A DNA stretch of 42,346 nucleotides from NCBI GenBank assembly GCA_051453625.1, contig JBOZIK010000001.1, positions 213,880,236 to 213,922,581 on the forward strand. Direction: 5' to 3'. This document shows positions 41,931 through 42,346 of this stretch, piece after piece (position 1 is the first letter of the stretch; the number at the start of each line of letters is the position of its first letter). The position numbers and the translations under genes were made by a program. Below the pieces are notes generated by a model that searched no databases, was not told where the DNA came from, and worked only from the letters and a program-made list of their open reading frames with translations. The stretch is from Welwitschia mirabilis. Lineage: Eukaryota > Gnetophyta > Gnetopsida > Welwitschiales.

Positions 41931-42346
41931 TAAGTGGAACCAAGAATCTTTAAGGATGCTAAATCTAATTCTTATTGGATAAGTGCAATTCAAGAAGAAC
42001 TTGAACAATTCTCTTGAAATCAGGTATGGTCTCTTGTTTCTAAACTAGTCAGGAAAAATGTTATAGATACAAAATGGATTTTTAGAATAAAGTAAATGAA
42101 AAGAATGAGATTACTAAAAATAAAGCTACACTTGTTGATCAAGAATACTCTTAAATAGAAGAAGTAGATTGTGGTTAAACATCTACTCCTATTGCTAGAT
42201 TAGAGCCTATAAGGATGTTTCTAGCTTTTGCCTACTACAAGAAAATCAAAGTTTTTTAAATGAATGTAAAGAATGCCTTTCTAAATGGACACATTAAGGA
42301 AGAATTTTATTTGAAACAATCACAAGGATTTGCTAATTCTTATAAA
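41931..42346 (+). pseudogene. Reverse transcriptase of element F, N-terminal part, truncated by window
   Basis: SYWISAIQEELEQFS (near 41968-42015) is followed by NQVWSLVSKL and NVIDTKWIFRIK (42022-42090). These are the standard copia RT start (WxxAMQEELxQFxxNxVWxLVxxP ... IGTKWVFRNK). Further on, TPIARLEPIRMFLAFAYYKK (near 42185-42245) precedes a stop and MNVKNAFLNGHIKEEFYL. The family reads MDVKSAFLNGxLxEEVYV, so the catalytic aspartate of motif A is asparagine. The YVDD motif would lie past the window end. Confidence 0.9.

Larger units (their letters stand above)
38866..42346 (+). mobile_element. Ty1/copia retrotransposon F, decayed, cut by window end
   Basis: On the plus strand: primer-binding site, gag, zinc knuckle, protease, GAG-pre-integrase, integrase and the beginning of RT, the copia order. 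Gag and protease phrases (RPPFFDGINYGY, SRHMIGDKFNFIKF) recall the SIRE/Maximus type, but the lineage is from memory and not proven. The rest of RT, RNase H and the 3' LTR should lie beyond 42346. It is less decayed than element E. Confidence 0.87.

Noticed and set aside
1-42346. Endogenous pararetrovirus or other integrated virus
   Set aside because: All recognisable pol order and primer-binding sites fit LTR retrotransposons; no movement protein or coat protein motif was seen.

Overview
The window looks like nuclear DNA of a flowering plant. It is about three-quarters A+T by eye, CpG-poor, carries seven N gaps, and is packed with decayed LTR retrotransposons. I found no intact host gene, no rRNA or tRNA gene and nothing bacterial. 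The longest gap-free open frames are under about 90 codons, and the readable proteins are retroelement proteins full of stops and frameshifts. I cannot name the species. All alignments were made by eye against remembered family motifs, so boundaries are approximate.

1-17211 is a nest of minus-strand Ty3/gypsy elements of Athila-like type. Element A (about 2214-13166) has two LTRs of about 1.35 kb, a decayed tRNA-Asp primer-binding site, and gag, protease, RT, RNase H and integrase in the expected order. It sits inside the RT gene of older element B. B's RT resumes on the far side of A and is followed by B's protease, gag, primer-binding site and 5' LTR (16021-17211). A third element, C, shows only its leader, primer-binding site and 5' LTR (1-1911) and appears to have cut B's RT nearby. 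Inside A, the start of RT is present twice around an N gap.

17212-28822 has no recognisable gene. It holds an inverted LTR of the same family (18843-20024), a tandem array of about 1.37 kb units (20610-25740) with an internal 286-bp duplication and a candidate 0.8 kb inserted element, and a smaller tandem repeat near 27.3-27.7 kb.

28865-31200 is a plus-strand Ty1/copia relic (E) with gag, protease and integrase traces. 31668-33515 is a tandem segmental duplication, each copy carrying an array of roughly 29-bp units. Their core, CACTG-N7-CAGTG, can fold into a hairpin. 33516-37310 is unassigned and may be LTR of another element, because a tRNA-iMet-type primer-binding site follows at 37314. 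From 38866 to the window end runs a second plus-strand copia element (F): primer-binding site, gag, zinc knuckle, protease, integrase and the start of RT, cut by the window edge.

The common theme is decay by C-to-T and G-to-A transitions. It is clearest at the primer-binding sites and at lost catalytic residues, and fits long-term cytosine methylation. Two N gaps (36410-36920 and 38675-38774) are flanked by near-identical sequence and may be assembly artefacts.
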